From Streptomyces endophytica (GTDB lineage Bacteria > Actinomycetota > Actinomycetes > Streptomycetales > Streptomycetaceae): 64,000 nt of DNA. Within the stretch, counting starts at the first letter, position 1; every line of letters starts with the position of its first letter. The DNA is taken from NCBI RefSeq assembly GCF_026153355.1, contig NZ_CP110636.1, positions 1,116,001 to 1,180,000 of the forward strand, written 5' to 3'. The notes beneath the pieces were generated by a model, which did not search any database, was not told the DNA's origin, and saw nothing but the letters and a program-made list of their open reading frames with translations. Shown in pieces: positions 56,564 through 64,000 of the stretch. The position numbers and the translations under genes were made by a program.

Positions 56564-57753
56564 CTAGCCCGGGAATTCGAGGATTTCTTCGGCCCGGCGA
56601 CGCGTCGGGGCGCCGTCGGCCGTACGGGCGCCACCGGGCAGCAGCCGGAAGCGCGGTGCGTCCGCCGGTGCGGCGGCGTGCTGGTCCCCGCCACGGGGAC
56701 CGTGCTGGTCGCCGGCGGAGTGCGGCGCGGGCACCGTCGGGACCTGCGGGAGCTGCTGCTCCGGCAGACCGGGCCGGTCCGCGTCGCGCTGACCGGACAC
56801 GGCGGACGGCAGCTGCGGGGCGCCCTGCGGGGCCTCCCCCTGGACGCAGTGCGCCGGCGGGACGACGGCGCAGCCGCCGGCCGGAGCGGCGGTGCGCGCA
56901 CCGGCCGGGCGGTCGCCGCCGCTCACGCCACCGTCGTGCGGCGAGCCGCCGCCGTGGCCGGATCGGCCCGGGCGCTCGACGGACGGCAACTGCACGGGCA
57001 GCGCACCGCCGAACGCGTCACCGATCTCCCCCACGGCGCCGGTCACCGGGCGGGTGACCGTGCCGGCGAGGAGCCCGGCCTGCTCGGCGGCGGGCCGTAC
57101 GGCGTCGGTGAGTTCGGCGGTGGTGGTGTCCGCGTGCTCGGTGATCCGGGCGCCGGCCGCGGCGCCCTCCTGCTCGACGGCGGTGCCGGAGCCGGCCGAG
57201 CGGTGCGCCCAGGATGCGTGGTGCGCGCGCTCGGCCGACCCGTACCGGGTGGCGGCCCGGTACGGGTGGCCCGGTCCGCGGTCGACCGGTCCGTGCTGGT
57301 CCGGTCTGCGGCGGTCCGGTCCGCGGCGGTCCGGTCCGTGTCGCCCGCGCTCCGGTCCGTGGCGGTCCGGTCCGCGGTGGTGCGGTCCGCGGTAGTCCGG
57401 TCCGCGGTAGTCCGGTCCGCGGTGGTGCGGTCCGCGGTGGTGCGGCGCGCGGTGGTGCGGTCCGCGGTAGTGCGGCGCGCGGTAGTCCGGTCCGCGGTGG
57501 TGCGGTCCGCGGTAGTCCGGTCCGCGGTGGTGCGGTGCGCGGTGGTGCGGTCACCGGCGGCCGGGGCCTGCGCCGGGGACGTGGCCCCGGACGGCGCCGG
57601 CGAGCCCACCCGGTCCTCGGCATGGGCGCCGGGACCGAGGGCGAAGCCGAGAACGGCGAAGCCCACCAGGAAGAGCCCCGCCAGCAGCGCGCGCCGCACG
57701 GCCACCGTGCGCGACAGGCGCACAGGTCCGGGCGGAGCGAACGCAGCAGACAA
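56564..57753 (-). CDS. Secreted DRTTA-repeat protein, frame broken by one base
   Basis: About 396 residues after restoring one base near 57261. A membrane/signal segment (LLAGLFLVGFAVLGFALGPG) ends near AHAED. Then comes a long block of pentapeptide DRTTA/RTTAD repeats coded by 15-bp units. A C-terminal part in the shifted frame follows, with ITEHADTTTAELTDAVRPAA, VGEIGDAFGGALPVQLPSVE and PAHCVQGEAPQGAPQLP. TTG at 57751-57753 has GGGAAGG 7 nt upstream. The family is unknown. It may span the wall or be surface-exposed. Confidence 0.6.
57295..57555. repeat. About sixteen tandem 15-bp repeats
   Basis: Units close to GCGGTNGTSCGGTCC repeat with few differences and code for the DRTTA-type pentapeptides on the minus strand. 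Confidence 0.85.
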
Positions 57754-57896
57754 GGAGGGGCCTTCCCATACGGGTGCCGACAGACGGGGACACCCGGGCA
57801 CAATGCCTCGGCGTCACACACATCGCGGGCGATCGAGCGATGTCCTGATCCTTGCACGAATGGCCAGGTGCCCTGCAACTCCTGCCGGCGCGCCTG

Positions 57897-59123
57897 TCAC
57901 CGATGCTCCGTCATGTCCGGTATGGGAAGCGGGCGTTTTTCCAGTGCGGCCGCCATCACGTCCGGGAACCGATCAGGCGTACAGGCGAACGCCGGGGCGC
58001 CCAGGGCCGCGAGGGCCGCGGCGTGCTCCCGGTCGTAGGCCGGCGCGCCCTCGTCGGACAGTGCGAGCAGCGTCACGAACTGCACCCCGGACGCCTTCAT
58101 CGCGGCGACCCGCTTCAGCATCTCGTCCCGGATGCCGCCCTCGTAGAGGTCGCTGATGAGCACGACGACGGTCTCGGCGGGGCGGGTGATGCGGGACTGA
58201 CAGTAGGCGAGCGCGCGGTTGATGTCCGTACCGCCGCCGAGCTGGGTGCCGAAGAGGACGTCGACCGGGTCGTCCAGCTGGTCCGTCAGGTCGACCACCG
58301 CGGTGTCGAAGACGACCAGCCGGGTGTCCAGCGTCCGCATCGAGGCCAGCACCGCCCCGAACACCGAGGCGTAGACGACCGAGGCGGCCATCGAGCCGGA
58401 TTGGTCGATGCAGAGCACCACGTCCTTCTTCACGGACTGCGCGGCCCGGCCGTAGCCGATCAGCCGCTCGGGGACGACCGTGCGGTACTCGGGGAGGTAG
58501 TTCTTGAGGTTGGCGCGGATCGTGCGGTCCCAGTCGATGTCGCGGTGGCGCGGGCGGGCGATCCGGGCGGAGCGGTCCAGCGCGCCGGTGAGCGTGGCGC
58601 GGGTGCGGGTCGCGAGCTTCCGCTCCAGCTGCTCGACGACCTTGCGGACCACGGCCCGTGCGGTCTCCCTGGTCGTCTCCGGCATGACCTTGTTGAGCGA
58701 GAGCAGGGTGCCCACCAGATGGACGTCCGCCTCGACCGCCTCCAGCATCTCCGGCTCCAGGAGGAGCGCGGAGAGCCCCAGCCGGTCGATGGCGTCCCGC
58801 TGCATCACCTGCACCACGGAGGACGGGAAGTACGTCCGGATGTCGCCGAGCCAGCGGGCCACGCCGGGCGCCGAGGCGCCGAGGCCGGCCGTGCGCCGGC
58901 TGCCGTCCGCGGCCCGGCCGCCGGATTCCTTCGCACGGCCGTAGAGCGAGGCCAGCGCCCCGTCCATCGCGGCATCCCGCCCGCGCAGCTCATGTCCCGT
59001 ACCGTCCGCCCCGCCGCCCCCGAGCACCAGCCGCCAGCGGCGGAGCCGTTCGGCTCCGGGGGTGGGGGCAGGGGCGGGGGCTGCTGTCGTTCCGGCCTGG
59101 GGGCCGGGAAGCCGGCTGGTCAA
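57897..59123 (-). CDS. VWA domain protein of the MoxR-DUF5682 operon
   Basis: A 408-residue protein with a von Willebrand A domain in its C-terminal half. The MIDAS motif is DQSGSM (VVLCIDQSGSMAASVVYASV), followed by VVVLISDLYEGG. The N-terminal half is helical, with LSLNKVMPETTRETARAVVR. TTG at 59121-59123 overlaps the DUF5682 stop (TTGA). VWA proteins of this kind are metal-dependent partners of MoxR-type AAA+ ATPases. Confidence 0.88.
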   Translation of the reverse strand: MTSRLPGPQAGTTAAPAPAPTPGAERLRRWRLVLGGGGADGTGHELRGRDAAMDGALASLYGRAKESGGRAADGSRRTAGLGASAPGVARWLGDIRTYFPSSVVQVMQRDAIDRLGLSALLLEPEMLEAVEADVHLVGTLLSLNKVMPETTRETARAVVRKVVEQLERKLATRTRATLTGALDRSARIARPRHRDIDWDRTIRANLKNYLPEYRTVVPERLIGYGRAAQSVKKDVVLCIDQSGSMAASVVYASVFGAVLASMRTLDTRLVVFDTAVVDLTDQLDDPVDVLFGTQLGGGTDINRALAYCQSRITRPAETVVVLISDLYEGGIRDEMLKRVAAMKASGVQFVTLLALSDEGAPAYDREHAAALAALGAPAFACTPDRFPDVMAAALEKRPLPIPDMTEHR

Positions 59124-62056
59124 CTCATCGCTCCTGTCGGGTCGTTGACGGCGTTGCGCGTGTCGGGCCGCTCCTCGTCGAAGCCGTGTTGCCCGATGCC
59201 GAGCAGCAGGCGGAGGGTGGGGAGTACGGCCGCGGCGCGGTCGCGGTCCAGGCCGGGACCGAAGCCGGGTGCGGCCGCGGTCGCGGTGTCGGCGGCGGGC
59301 CCGGCGGGGCCGGTGGTAGCTGCCGTGGGGCCGCGGCGGATCAGTTCGCCGAGAGTGCGCCGCACCCCGGACTCGTACTCCGCGAACGTCCGGCGCAGCA
59401 GCGGGAGGACGTCCGTGAACGCGGTGTCCGGGACGCCGGTCAGCCAGCGGTCGATCAGGGCGAGCAGCCGTTCGTCGTGGACCAGCAGCATGCCGCCGTC
59501 CCCGCCGGACCCGCTGCCCAGGAACCCTTCGATCCAGCCGGCGGCGTCGGTGGGCGGGGTGCCGGGCGAAAGGGCGAGCCCCATCAGCCGTTCGGCCCCG
59601 TCGACGCCCAACTGCCCGTCGTCCAGCAGGAGTCGGGCCGCCCGCCCGCGGAGCAGCCCGGGAACCGCCTCCCGGCCGCTGACCGCCCGCAACACCTTGG
59701 CCCAGCGGGCCCGCAGGCCGGCATCCGCCCCGCTCGGGGGCTCCGAACTCGGCCGCGGCTCCGGCGCGGACCTCGGCTCAGGCGCGGAGCTCGACTCAGA
59801 TGCGGGGCTCGACTCAGATGCGGGGCTCCGCTCAGGTGCAGGGCTCCGCTCAGGCGCGAACCTCGGCCCGGACGTGGCGTGCGGCTGGGATGTGGGGTGC
59901 GAACCGGACGTGGCGTGCGGCTGGGATGTGGGGTGCGAACCGGACGTGGCGTGCGGCTCGGACGTGGAGTGCGAACCGGACGTGGCGTGCGGCTCGGACG
60001 TGGAGTGCGAACCGGACGTGGGGTGCGGCCCGGACGTGGAGTGCGACCCGGACGTGGCGTGCCGCTGGGCGAGCAGGGCGACGGCGCGGTGCGTGGCGTC
60101 GAGGTGGGCGCGCATCTCCGCGGCGCCGTCGGCGTCCAGGCCGAGGCAGGCCGGTGGCAGCCCGACGAACACCCGCTCGGCCAGGCCGAGGGCGACCTCT
60201 CGGAGCGCCCCGGCGTCCGTGCCGCGCACATCGCCGTAACGCACCGACCGGACGAGGGCGGGCAGCGCCTGGGCGAGGTGGCCCACGTCCGCGTCGAGCG
60301 CCGCGCGGTCCGACAGCGCCCGCATCACCACGGGCAGGGCGTCCGGGAGCCCGGCGAGCAGACAGCGCTCGGCGAGCGCGGTCACCTCGGCGAGGGCGGA
60401 CGCCTCGGATGCCTCGGAGGCGGCCTTGGCGGTGGCCGCGGTGAGCACGGTCGTGCCCCAGATGCCGGCCTCGGCGACCCGTACGGCCAGCTCCGGTTCC
60501 CAGCGCAGCCGCCAGGTCTCCCGGAAGGTGCCGGTGCTGCCCCGGGAGCGGACCGGCTCGCCCCAGGGGATGCCGAGCAACCGCAGCCGGTGCAGCAGCC
60601 GGCTGCGGCCGCCGTCGGTCTCCTTGCGCAGGTCCAGCTCCAGCTCCCGTTCCAGCGCCTCCGGTTTGAGCCGCAGGGTCCGCTGGCTGCGGGCCAGGTC
60701 CCGCTGGAGGGGGACCGCCGGGGCGTCCTCCGGGACCTCGCCCAGCACCTCGCCGACCACCAGCCGGTCGTGGATCAGCGCGGAGGGCGCGTCGGAGCCG
60801 TCGCCCATCACGGCCCGGACCGCGTCGTCGAGTTCGGTCAGCCCGGCCAGCGGCCGGCCGCGCACCGCGGCCAGCCCCTCCGCGAGCCGCACCGCCTCGA
60901 TGACGTGCGCGGACGAGACCGCGTAGTCCTCCTCGCGGAGCAGCCCGGCGACCTTGGTCAGCCAGCGTTCGACGGGGCGGTCGGGGGCGCTGAAGAGGTG
61001 GCCGTACCAGCCGGGCGAGGCGATGCCGGCGCCGTAGCCGCTGCGCCGGGCCAGCCGCCGGTGCGTCCAGGGCACCCAGGTCACCGCGGCCTTCACCTTG
61101 GGCAGGCCCTTGAGCAGCCGGCGGTCGGCGGTCACGGTGGTGCGGCGGCGCAGCGCCGGGACGTGCCAGGCCCCGCACACCACGGCGACGGCATCACCGA
61201 ACTCCCGCCGGGCGGCACGCAGTTGGAGCCGCATATGGGCCTCGCGGACCGGGTCGCGGTCATGGCCGCCGTCGCCGTACGTCTCGCGCAGCGCGCCCAT
61301 CGCCTCGGCCAGCGCCGCGAACGGCGCCAGCGCGTCCACGTCGGGGCCTCCCGAGCGGGCGGCACCGGTCCCGGCGCGGTGCTCGACGACGTCCTCCCAC
61401 CAGCGCTCGGGGTCGTCGTACCCGGCGGCCTCGGCGAGCACCCGGATCGGATCGACCCGCACGCCGTCCTCGTCGCGGTCCGTCTCTCCCGGGTGGGTCT
61501 GCTCCTGTCCCCGGATTCGCCCGGCGACCTCCTCCCCCACTCGGCCGCGCTCTCCGCCCCGCTCGCCTCCGCCGAGCCGTGCGTCTCCTCCGTCCCGCTC
61601 GCCTCTGCCGATCCGTGCGTCTCCTCCGCCCCGCTCGCCTTCGCCGAGCCGTTCGCCAGCTCCGTCCCGTTCGCCCTGGTCACTCGTCCCGTCCGCCTCG
61701 TCCGTCATGGCGAGGGTGTGCGCCGCGGGCAGGTCGATGAACCGGACCGGGACGCCGTGTTCCAGTGCCCAGCGCATCGCGACCCACTCCGGGGAGAACT
61801 CGGCCAGCGGCCAGAACGCCGCACGGCCGGGGTCGTCCTGCACATGGGCGAGCAGGGCGACCGGTGGCCGCATGCCGTCCTGCGCGGCCAGCGGCACCAG
61901 GTCGTCGGCCTCCGGCGGGCCCTCGATCAGCACCGCGGCGGGCTCGCACTGCTCCAGGGCGGCCCGCACCGCACGCGCCGATCCGGGACCGTGGTGCCGT
62001 ACCCCCAGCAGGAACGGGCCGCCGCCCGGCGGGGCTCCCGTGTCGTGCGTGCTCAT
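59120..62056 (-). CDS. DUF5682 protein with two low-complexity inserts
   Basis: A 978-residue protein opening GPFLLGVRHHGPGSARAVRA and IEGPPEADDLVPLA, typical of DUF5682. Later segments include VVCGAWHVPAL and ETWRLRWEPELAVRVAEAG. Two repetitive inserts look strain-specific: a Gly/Glu/Arg stretch near residue 125-165 (GERGGGDARIGRGERDGGDA) and a His/Thr/Ser stretch near 665-730 (GSHSTSEPHATSGSHPTSQP). Its ATG overlaps the ATPase stop (ATGA), and its stop overlaps the VWA start. It probably forms a complex with both neighbours; the enzymatic role is unknown. Confidence 0.88.
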   Translation of the reverse strand: MSTHDTGAPPGGGPFLLGVRHHGPGSARAVRAALEQCEPAAVLIEGPPEADDLVPLAAQDGMRPPVALLAHVQDDPGRAAFWPLAEFSPEWVAMRWALEHGVPVRFIDLPAAHTLAMTDEADGTSDQGERDGAGERLGEGERGGGDARIGRGERDGGDARLGGGERGGERGRVGEEVAGRIRGQEQTHPGETDRDEDGVRVDPIRVLAEAAGYDDPERWWEDVVEHRAGTGAARSGGPDVDALAPFAALAEAMGALRETYGDGGHDRDPVREAHMRLQLRAARREFGDAVAVVCGAWHVPALRRRTTVTADRRLLKGLPKVKAAVTWVPWTHRRLARRSGYGAGIASPGWYGHLFSAPDRPVERWLTKVAGLLREEDYAVSSAHVIEAVRLAEGLAAVRGRPLAGLTELDDAVRAVMGDGSDAPSALIHDRLVVGEVLGEVPEDAPAVPLQRDLARSQRTLRLKPEALERELELDLRKETDGGRSRLLHRLRLLGIPWGEPVRSRGSTGTFRETWRLRWEPELAVRVAEAGIWGTTVLTAATAKAASEASEASALAEVTALAERCLLAGLPDALPVVMRALSDRAALDADVGHLAQALPALVRSVRYGDVRGTDAGALREVALGLAERVFVGLPPACLGLDADGAAEMRAHLDATHRAVALLAQRHATSGSHSTSGPHPTSGSHSTSEPHATSGSHSTSEPHATSGSHPTSQPHATSGSHPTSQPHATSGPRFAPERSPAPERSPASESSPASESSSAPEPRSAPEPRPSSEPPSGADAGLRARWAKVLRAVSGREAVPGLLRGRAARLLLDDGQLGVDGAERLMGLALSPGTPPTDAAGWIEGFLGSGSGGDGGMLLVHDERLLALIDRWLTGVPDTAFTDVLPLLRRTFAEYESGVRRTLGELIRRGPTAATTGPAGPAADTATAAAPGFGPGLDRDRAAAVLPTLRLLLGIGQHGFDEERPDTRNAVNDPTGAMS
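59871..60050. repeat. Five tandem 36-bp repeats inside the DUF5682 gene
   Basis: Units of 36 bp begin at 59871, 59907, 59943, 59979 and 60015, each coding for 12 residues (SGSHSTSEPHAT type). An adjacent set of 18-bp units (about 59746-59857) codes for PERSPA/SESSPA-like hexapeptides. Confidence 0.85.
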
Positions 62057-63195
62057 GCGCTCACCTCACGGCAGGCGCGGTAGAAGTCCTTCCAGCCGTC
62101 GCGCTCGCGCACGACCGTTTCGAGGTACTCCTGCCAGACGACCCGGTCGGCGGCCGGATCGCGGACCACCGCGCCCAGGATGCCCGCGGCCACGTCGCCG
62201 GCACGCAGCACGCCGTCGCCGAAGTGGGTGGCGAGCGCCAGGCCGTTGGTCACCACCGAGATGGCCTCGGCCGTGGAGAGCGTGCCGGACGGGGACTTGA
62301 GCTTGGTCCGGCCGTCGGTGGTGAGGCCGTCGCGCAGCTCTCGGAAGACCGTGACGACCCGGCGGATCTCCTCCAGGCCCTCCGGCGCCGGCGGCAGCTC
62401 CAGCGAGCGCCCTATCTGGCCGACCCGCCGCGAGACGATGTCCACCTCGTCCTCCGGCGTCGCGGGCAGCGGCAGGACGACGGTGTTGAAGCGACGCCGC
62501 AGCGCGCTGGAGAGTTCGTTGACCCCGCGGTCGCGGTCGTTGGCCGTGGCGATCAGGTTGAAGCCGCGGACGGCCTGCACCTCCTGGCCCAGCTCGGGGA
62601 TGGGCAGGGTCTTCTCCGACAGGACCGTGATGAGCGTGTCCTGGACGTCGGCGGGGATCCGGGTGAGCTCCTCCACCCGCGCCGTCATGCCCTGCGCCAT
62701 CGCGCGCATCACCGGGCTGGGCACCAGCGCCTCCCGGCTGGGGCCGTGGGCGAGCAACTGGGCGTAGTTCCAGCCGTAGCGGATCGCCTCTTCCGGGGTG
62801 CCGGCGGTGCCCTGCACCAGCAGGGTGGAGTCACCGCTGACCGCCGCGGCCAGATGCTCCGACACCCAGGTCTTGGCGGTGCCGGGCACACCGAGCAGGA
62901 GCAGTGCGCGGTCGGTCGCGAGGGTCGTCACGGCGACCTCGACGATCCGGCGCGGGCCGACGTATTTGGGTGTGATGACCGTGCCGTCGGCGAGCGTGCC
63001 GCCGAGCAGGTACGTGGCGACCGCCCACGGCGAGAGCCGCCAGCGCGCCGGCCGCGGCCGGTCGTCGGCCGCGGCGAGGGCCTTGAGTTCGCCGGCGAAA
63101 CTGTCCTCGGCGTGCGGGCGCAGCGCCTGGCCCTCCGCGGCCCCCTCCGCCGTCGTCTGCGTGCCGTCCGTCGTGTCGTTGATGAGCTCGGACAT
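62053..63195 (-). CDS. MoxR-type AAA+ ATPase
   Basis: A 380-residue AAA+ ATPase. Walker A is GVPGTAKTW. The Walker B-like region is ARVEELTRIPADVQDTLITV, followed by sensor 1 NLIATANDRDRGVNELSSAL and the Arg finger region RRRFNTVVLPLP. GAGGGGGACCC precedes ATG 63193-63195. It is the first gene of the operon with DUF5682 and VWA, the usual MoxR arrangement for chaperone-like remodelling. Confidence 0.92.
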   Translation of the reverse strand: MSELINDTTDGTQTTAEGAAEGQALRPHAEDSFAGELKALAAADDRPRPARWRLSPWAVATYLLGGTLADGTVITPKYVGPRRIVEVAVTTLATDRALLLLGVPGTAKTWVSEHLAAAVSGDSTLLVQGTAGTPEEAIRYGWNYAQLLAHGPSREALVPSPVMRAMAQGMTARVEELTRIPADVQDTLITVLSEKTLPIPELGQEVQAVRGFNLIATANDRDRGVNELSSALRRRFNTVVLPLPATPEDEVDIVSRRVGQIGRSLELPPAPEGLEEIRRVVTVFRELRDGLTTDGRTKLKSPSGTLSTAEAISVVTNGLALATHFGDGVLRAGDVAAGILGAVVRDPAADRVVWQEYLETVVRERDGWKDFYRACREVSA

Positions 63196-63366
63196 GGGTC
63201 CCCCTCGTCGCACATATCCGCGGCCGACGCCCGGGAAAAATCCCTTCGGCCGCTTGCTGGATCCAGCCTGCACCACGCCACTGACAACGCCCCGAAAACC
63301 CGCTCTGACCTGCAAGTTCACCGCGCGCGAGGGGCGTTGTCAGTGGGCCGTCGTAGCGTCGGGGAC

Positions 63367-64000
63367 ATGAATCCGCAGGGGGAACGCTGGACGACGGATC
63401 AGGTGCTGGCACTGGCGCCTGACGAGGCATCACGCAGGGCGGGCGGCAAGCTCGCGGCGCCCGGCCCGTGGTCGGAGACCGGCACGGACGGCAGCGCGGT
63501 GTGGGGGCTGTGCAAGGGCAGCGGGAAGAAGCCGTATCAGGCGGTCGTGGACTTCAAGGGGCCGGCCTTCAGGTGCAGTTGCCCGAGCTTCAAGTTCCCG
63601 TGCAAGCACGCATTGGGGCTGCTGCTGCTCTGGGCGGGGGACGAGGGCGCGGTGGCGGCCGGCGAGCCGCCGCAGTGGGCCGGCGAATGGCTGGCCGCGC
63701 GCCGGGAGCGCGCGGAGCGGTCGGCGGCCGGTCCGTCCGGCGCCTCCGCCTCGCGCGCGCCGGCCGATCCGGAGGCCGCCCGGCGCCGGTCGGAGCGCCG
63801 GATGCAGCGGATCGGCGCGGGCGCCACGGAGCTGGAACAGCGGCTGGCGGATCTGCTGCAGTCCGGCCTGGCCACGGCCGGCCGGGAGGGTGGCGGCGCA
63901 CCGGGCGACGGCGGCGGGGACGCTCGTGGGACGAGACGGCCGCGCGGATGGTCGACGCCCAGGCGCCCGGCCTCGCCTCCCGGGTGCGGGAGTTGAGCTC
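63367..64000 (+). CDS. SWIM zinc-finger protein (partial), frame broken by one base
   Basis: The start of a gene that leaves the window at the right edge. It begins MNPQGERWTTDQVLALAPDE. The SWIM motif is FRCSCPSFKFPCKHALGLLL (CxCx7CxH), and an Arg/Ala-rich linker follows. Near 63918 one G is missing (GGCGGGG(G)ACGCTCG); after restoring it the frame reads DETAARMVDAQAPGLASRVR to the edge. SWIM proteins bind DNA or proteins. This one is divergent from the MoxR operon and is a regular companion of DUF5682/VWA genes in Streptomyces, as I recall. Confidence 0.85.

Noticed and set aside
59871..60050. Regular 36-bp units considered as a CRISPR array
   Set aside because: The units are contiguous with no unique spacers and they keep the reading frame of the DUF5682 protein.
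59186..62083. A 965-codon open frame on the plus strand opposite the DUF5682 gene
   Set aside because: The minus-strand frame has overlapping starts and stops with conserved neighbours and recognisable segments. The plus frame is Gly/Arg/Pro/Gln-rich without domains.

Overview
This window is a very GC-rich actinobacterial chromosome segment, almost certainly from Streptomyces or a close relative. The evidence is the strong G/C third-position bias, GTG/TTG starts, and several families typical of Streptomyces: an Scr1-type HTH gene with DUF397, DUF3017, DUF6350, a DUF5988-like protein, an SCO4848-like membrane protein and DUF5682. Housekeeping genes (trpS, glyA, mdh, folD, purN-purH, sucCD, dacA-like) are interleaved with accessory genes. 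No tRNA, rRNA, CRISPR array, transposase or integrase was recognised.

Layout. 1-6.4 kb: a partial membrane gene, a GntA-like heme protein, an SCO4848-like protein divergent from a D-Ala-D-Ala carboxypeptidase, BrkB, a 2H phosphoesterase and trpS. 6.4-12.8 kb: glyA behind a candidate ZTP riboswitch, rocD, a YgiB/YgiC-like pair, an EamA-like membrane protein and a GNAT. 12.8-14.2 kb: an AT-richer island with an orphan Rhs tip, a candidate immunity gene and a CPCC protein. 14.2-19.4 kb: two MocR-AhpD-like pairs in mirror orientation around a second AhpD-like gene and a PEP-mutase-like gene. 19.5-24.5 kb: secreted and membrane proteins of mostly unknown role. 24.6-32 kb: one choline/betaine operon (betB, betA, ATPase, a coupled 57-codon ORF, fused permease, binding protein). 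32.3-39.8 kb: a lipoprotein, Uma2, a three-gene membrane operon carrying a RHIM-like motif twice, an Scr1/DUF397 pair, two small coupled ORFs and mdh. 40-46.8 kb: three related HTH/membrane proteins, an I36-like inhibitor, DUF3017, folD and two Pro/Gln-rich membrane proteins. 46.8-57.8 kb: purN-purH, DUF6350, a sigma-like protein, sucCD and two repetitive secreted proteins. 57.9-64 kb: a MoxR ATPase-DUF5682-VWA operon divergent from a SWIM zinc-finger gene.

How the genes work together. The betaine operon would import betaine or choline and oxidise choline to betaine. glyA, folD, purN and purH belong to one-carbon and purine metabolism, with ZTP/ZMP sensing at glyA. The most interesting candidate system is the operon at 34.1-37.2 kb: a polytopic membrane protein ends in the same short RHIM-like motif that begins the next small protein, which resembles bacterial amyloid signalling pairs but without an NLR.

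Sequence quality caveat. At least fifteen reading-frame breaks occur in otherwise conserved genes. Every one is explained by one missing base, nearly all in short G/C runs. This points to consensus errors rather than pseudogenes, so the affected genes are annotated as probably intact.
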